A stretch of 8,861 nucleotides of DNA, from NCBI GenBank assembly GCA_030149405.1, contig JASBRM010000255.1, positions 1-8,861 of the forward strand. Reading direction: 5' to 3'. The DNA is from Neptuniibacter sp. GTDB taxonomy: Bacteria; Pseudomonadota; Gammaproteobacteria; Pseudomonadales; Balneatricaceae. The position numbers were made by a program, and so were the translations under genes. Shown here piece by piece: positions 6,826-8,861 of this stretch. Below the pieces are notes generated by a model. The model searched no databases. It was not told the DNA's origin and saw only the letters and a program-made list of their open reading frames with translations. Position 1 is the first letter of the stretch; each line of letters opens with the position of its first letter.

Positions 6826-7620
6826 ATGAAGGGATTACCGCAGATACTCACTATTTATGCGTCGTCTCCAATCACAGTAAAGTTGGAAATAAACAGCAGC
6901 ACTGTTAAAGCATTGGGTGTCAATACCATAAGTGAAATGAACCATCAGCGTTGGACCGCCCAAAACCAACAGGAAGTAGATGCTTTGTCAGCATTATTTG
7001 GGGCCCAGATGCAGCCAGTGGAGATTTTTAGTCTCGCTTTATACGATGAAATTCCCCCTGAGCCTGTAGATATTCAGCCTTTTTCCCGGCCTATGAAGGG
7101 AAGGCATTGTTTCTTTACCCAGCAGGGTGAATTGCCAGAAATCCATGATCGTAATCTTTATGCTATTGGCGATCACTGGCCAGTAGGCTGTACGGATCAG
7201 GAGCGCGCGTTTTGTGTTTTATTAGAACGAACACTGACGTTATGGCATGAAGGGCGCCCGGATCATGAATCACGGCTGGCACTGATTTCAGATTATGGTG
7301 CGCGTTTGGATAGACTGGGAGCCCATAATTTTTCCTACTGGGATGGTGATTTTCTCTTTGCGTACAGCAGTAAACGTGAAGGAGAACAAGAGCCTTTATG
7401 CTTTTATCAGGCACAGAGTGGGAATTACAGCTTTGGCGATGGCCATCAGCTCAGCATTGAGGCAGAACCCGATACGAAAATAGCGCTGATCTGTAACTCA
7501 GAGCTGATCTCTAATGCCGAAGCTAATCCCATTCCTGCGGGTACCGTTGCTTGCTATAAATCTGGGAAGTTACTGGATCGTTGTGAACCGATCGCTTTCT
7601 GGAGTGCAGAGGATGAATAA
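6826..7620 (+). CDS. Degenerate class II glutamine amidotransferase-like protein
   Basis: A 264-residue protein whose second half resembles YafJ-type class II glutamine amidotransferases: PFSRPMKGR (85-93) matches the family's PFxRxxxGR element, GCTDQERAFCVLLERTL (121-137) matches the GxTDSExAFCxLL stretch, and GAHNFSYWDGDFLFAY (165-180) matches the downstream NFxYxDGxxLFA strands. Active enzymes begin Met-Cys, the Cys being the N-terminal nucleophile. Here the protein begins MKGLPQIL, and when ASSPITVKL is aligned with the family the Cys position falls on Pro5. The HxDGWG element is absent, the AHxR arginine segment reads FSLAL, and AHNG reads FTQQG. It is therefore probably not a glutaminase; it may bind a ligand or a partner protein. 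It follows the MFS gene by 5 nt and should be co-expressed. The fold assignment is made by eye and is moderate; the loss of Met-Cys is directly visible. Confidence 0.7.
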   Translation: MKGLPQILTIYASSPITVKLEINSSTVKALGVNTISEMNHQRWTAQNQQEVDALSALFGAQMQPVEIFSLALYDEIPPEPVDIQPFSRPMKGRHCFFTQQGELPEIHDRNLYAIGDHWPVGCTDQERAFCVLLERTLTLWHEGRPDHESRLALISDYGARLDRLGAHNFSYWDGDFLFAYSSKREGEQEPLCFYQAQSGNYSFGDGHQLSIEAEPDTKIALICNSELISNAEANPIPAGTVACYKSGKLLDRCEPIAFWSAEDE

Positions 7621-7698
7621 TTTCTATTTTTCCCCAAATTTTTCAACAAAATAGCGATATTTCCTGCACAAACGGTTTTAAATGGTTTACTTTCCAGA

Positions 7699-7724
7699 TT
7701 ATAGGCTACATTTAAACCTATAAA
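7699..7724 (+). promoter_or_regulatory. Inverted repeat overlapping a -10-like box upstream of the diguanylate cyclase
   Basis: The gap 7621-7805 is AT-rich and contains no gene or clear terminator. In it, TTATAGG (7699-7705) and CCTATAA (7717-7723) form a perfect 7-bp inverted repeat with an 11-nt spacer that itself holds TTTAAA. The right arm overlaps TATAAA (7719-7724), a good -10 candidate with no convincing -35 partner. Transcription would start near 7731, giving a leader of about 75 nt. This layout suits an operator, but no regulator can be named. Confidence 0.4.
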
Positions 7725-7805
7725 ATGTGCGTAAAAGGAATTTAATTGGATACGGAATCGGGTCCAGCGCGTTCTGTTTAAGTTGTTAAGGCGCATCCTC
7801 TTACA

Positions 7806-8813
7806 ATGACAAAAAAAATAAAAACACATCATTCATCAACCATTACTGAGTTAACACTGGACACCGTTGATCCGGAGATTCTTGTACAGGTCTTTGACCG
7901 AATAGCCCTCGCAACTTTTGTTCTCGATAAACACCATGTCATTGTGCATTGGAACAGTGCTATGGAAGCTCTGAGTGGCCTTCATCGTTCCGAAATGATT
8001 GGTACCAAAGATCAGTGGCGGCCTTTTTACTCTTCCAGCAGGCCTTGCCTGGCTGACCTTATTTTAGAAGGTGGTCATGATGCTGATGTCGAACATTACT
8101 ACACCAACAAATACATGAAATCTCAGTTGATACCAGAAGCCTATGAAGCTGAAGATTTCTTTCCAGATTGTGGTGAAAATGGTGAATGGCTTCACTTTAC
8201 TGCGGCAAATATTAAGAATTCAGAGGGTGAAATTATTGGTGCGATAGAAACTCTTATGAATATCAGTGCCAGAAAGAAAGCTGAATTCGAACTGATGGAA
8301 AGGGAACGAATCTACAAGGAACTGAGTATTACCGATAGCCTTACAGGGTTACACAATTCTCGCCATTTCTATTCAGAGCTTGAGAAGGCTTTAGAAACAT
8401 CTCGCCGTTACAACCATAAATTTACGATCTGCTTTTTTGATCTCGATGACTTTAAAAAACTGAACGACAATCACGGTCATCTAATGGGTGATAAGGTGCT
8501 GGAAACCTTTGGTGCACTTGTACGTTCATCCTTACGAACGCTGGACACAGGTTACCGTTATGGTGGTGAGGAATTCGCGATTCTTCTGCCTTCTACTGAT
8601 TATGACGGGTCATTTGTGGTTGCTGATCGTATCAGAGAAAGTCTGAGTAACTATCAGTTCCGCTTAAAAGATGGTCAAACCTTTAATACTACCGTAAGCA
8701 TCGGTATTACAGAGTATCTGACTGGTGATAGTGTTGAATCGATAATGAATCGTGCCGATGATGCACTTTATCAAGCCAAACGTCAGGGAAAAAACTGCGT
8801 TGTCTCGGTTTAA
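7806..8813 (+). CDS. PAS-GGDEF diguanylate cyclase
   Basis: A 335-residue cytosolic signalling enzyme with no membrane segment. It should make cyclic di-GMP from two GTP. A sensory PAS domain (about 26-157) begins IALATFVLDKHHVIVHWNSA and ends GAIETLMNISARKKAE; it carries a long insert (about 68-127) with WRPFY, RPCLADLIL and an acidic stretch. A short charged helix (157-173) links to the GGDEF domain, which opens with SITDSLTGLHN (174-184). The metal-binding segment FDLDDFKKLND (211-221), the active site GGEEF (253-257) and the inhibitory site RTLD (244-247), exactly five residues before it, are all intact, so it should be active and product-inhibited. It closes with DDALYQAKRQGKN. The ATG at 7806 lacks a good Shine-Dalgarno sequence (AAGG lies 14 nt away), but no better start keeps the PAS domain whole. 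The PAS ligand is unknown. Confidence 0.93.
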   Translation: MTKKIKTHHSSTITELTLDTVDPEILVQVFDRIALATFVLDKHHVIVHWNSAMEALSGLHRSEMIGTKDQWRPFYSSSRPCLADLILEGGHDADVEHYYTNKYMKSQLIPEAYEAEDFFPDCGENGEWLHFTAANIKNSEGEIIGAIETLMNISARKKAEFELMERERIYKELSITDSLTGLHNSRHFYSELEKALETSRRYNHKFTICFFDLDDFKKLNDNHGHLMGDKVLETFGALVRSSLRTLDTGYRYGGEEFAILLPSTDYDGSFVVADRIRESLSNYQFRLKDGQTFNTTVSIGITEYLTGDSVESIMNRADDALYQAKRQGKNCVVSV

Positions 8814-8854
8814 TCTTTCCTAAAACGCCTCACTGTGTAATCATCGCATCGCAC

Positions 8855-8861
8855 AGGAGGA
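8855..8861 (+). promoter_or_regulatory. Strong Shine-Dalgarno at the window edge, for the next gene
   Basis: AGGAGGA, a near-perfect anti-SD match, ends the window 42 nt after the diguanylate cyclase stop codon. A plus-strand gene probably starts within about ten bases beyond the edge and may be co-transcribed with the cyclase. Confidence 0.55.

Noticed and set aside
7621..7680. Intrinsic terminator after the amidotransferase-like gene
   Set aside because: T-runs are present but no stable GC stem precedes them.
3531..7711. Shared 7-mer GCTACAT in both promoter regions (3531-3537 and 7705-7711)
   Set aside because: A 7-base match between two AT-rich gaps is expected by chance, and the two dyads around it differ in sequence and spacing.
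7554..7832. 92-codon minus-strand frame across the 7621-7805 gap
   Set aside because: It overlaps both flanking genes, has no recognisable domain, and its composition follows the AT-rich gap.

Overview
The window looks like chromosomal DNA from a gammaproteobacterium with moderate GC content. The gene set fits this: a recQ with the standard RQC zinc site, a close YqaA homologue, and ttcA. The protein style suggests a marine, Oceanospirillales-like lineage, but that placement is an inference from gene content, not a search result. Coding density is high. There is no insertion sequence, phage gene, RNA gene or CRISPR array.

Left part (1-2980, plus strand): the 3' part of recQ is cut by the window edge and lacks roughly 140 N-terminal residues. 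It overlaps yqaA by 1 nt. After 28 nt comes a membrane-anchored protein of unknown family with a metzincin-type zinc motif (HEILHTLGASD). These three probably form one transcription unit. It converges, with only 5 nt between stop codons, on a minus-strand gene for a secreted DUF302-like protein (2986-3468).

Middle (3469-4667): a 124-bp divergent region separates the DUF302 gene from ttcA (tRNA 2-thiocytidine synthesis). It holds a perfect TATAAT box that abuts a perfect 6-bp inverted repeat, with a near-consensus minus-strand -10 box on the same bases. ttcA ends in two consecutive small hairpins without a T-tract.

Right part (4668-7620): a tightly packed three-gene unit. It encodes a GlxA-type regulator (DJ-1/PfpI domain plus AraC DNA-binding domain), an MFS transporter that starts inside the regulator's stop codon (ATGA), and, 5 nt later, a protein that resembles YafJ-type class II glutamine amidotransferases but lacks the N-terminal catalytic Cys and other active-site positions. 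This cassette is the best candidate for something undescribed: a ligand-sensing regulator, a transporter and a pseudo-amidotransferase. Its substrate cannot be read from the sequence.

End (7621-8861): a 185-bp gap with an inverted repeat overlapping a TATAAA box leads to a cytosolic PAS-GGDEF diguanylate cyclase with intact active and inhibitory sites. The window stops right after a strong Shine-Dalgarno sequence that should belong to the next gene.
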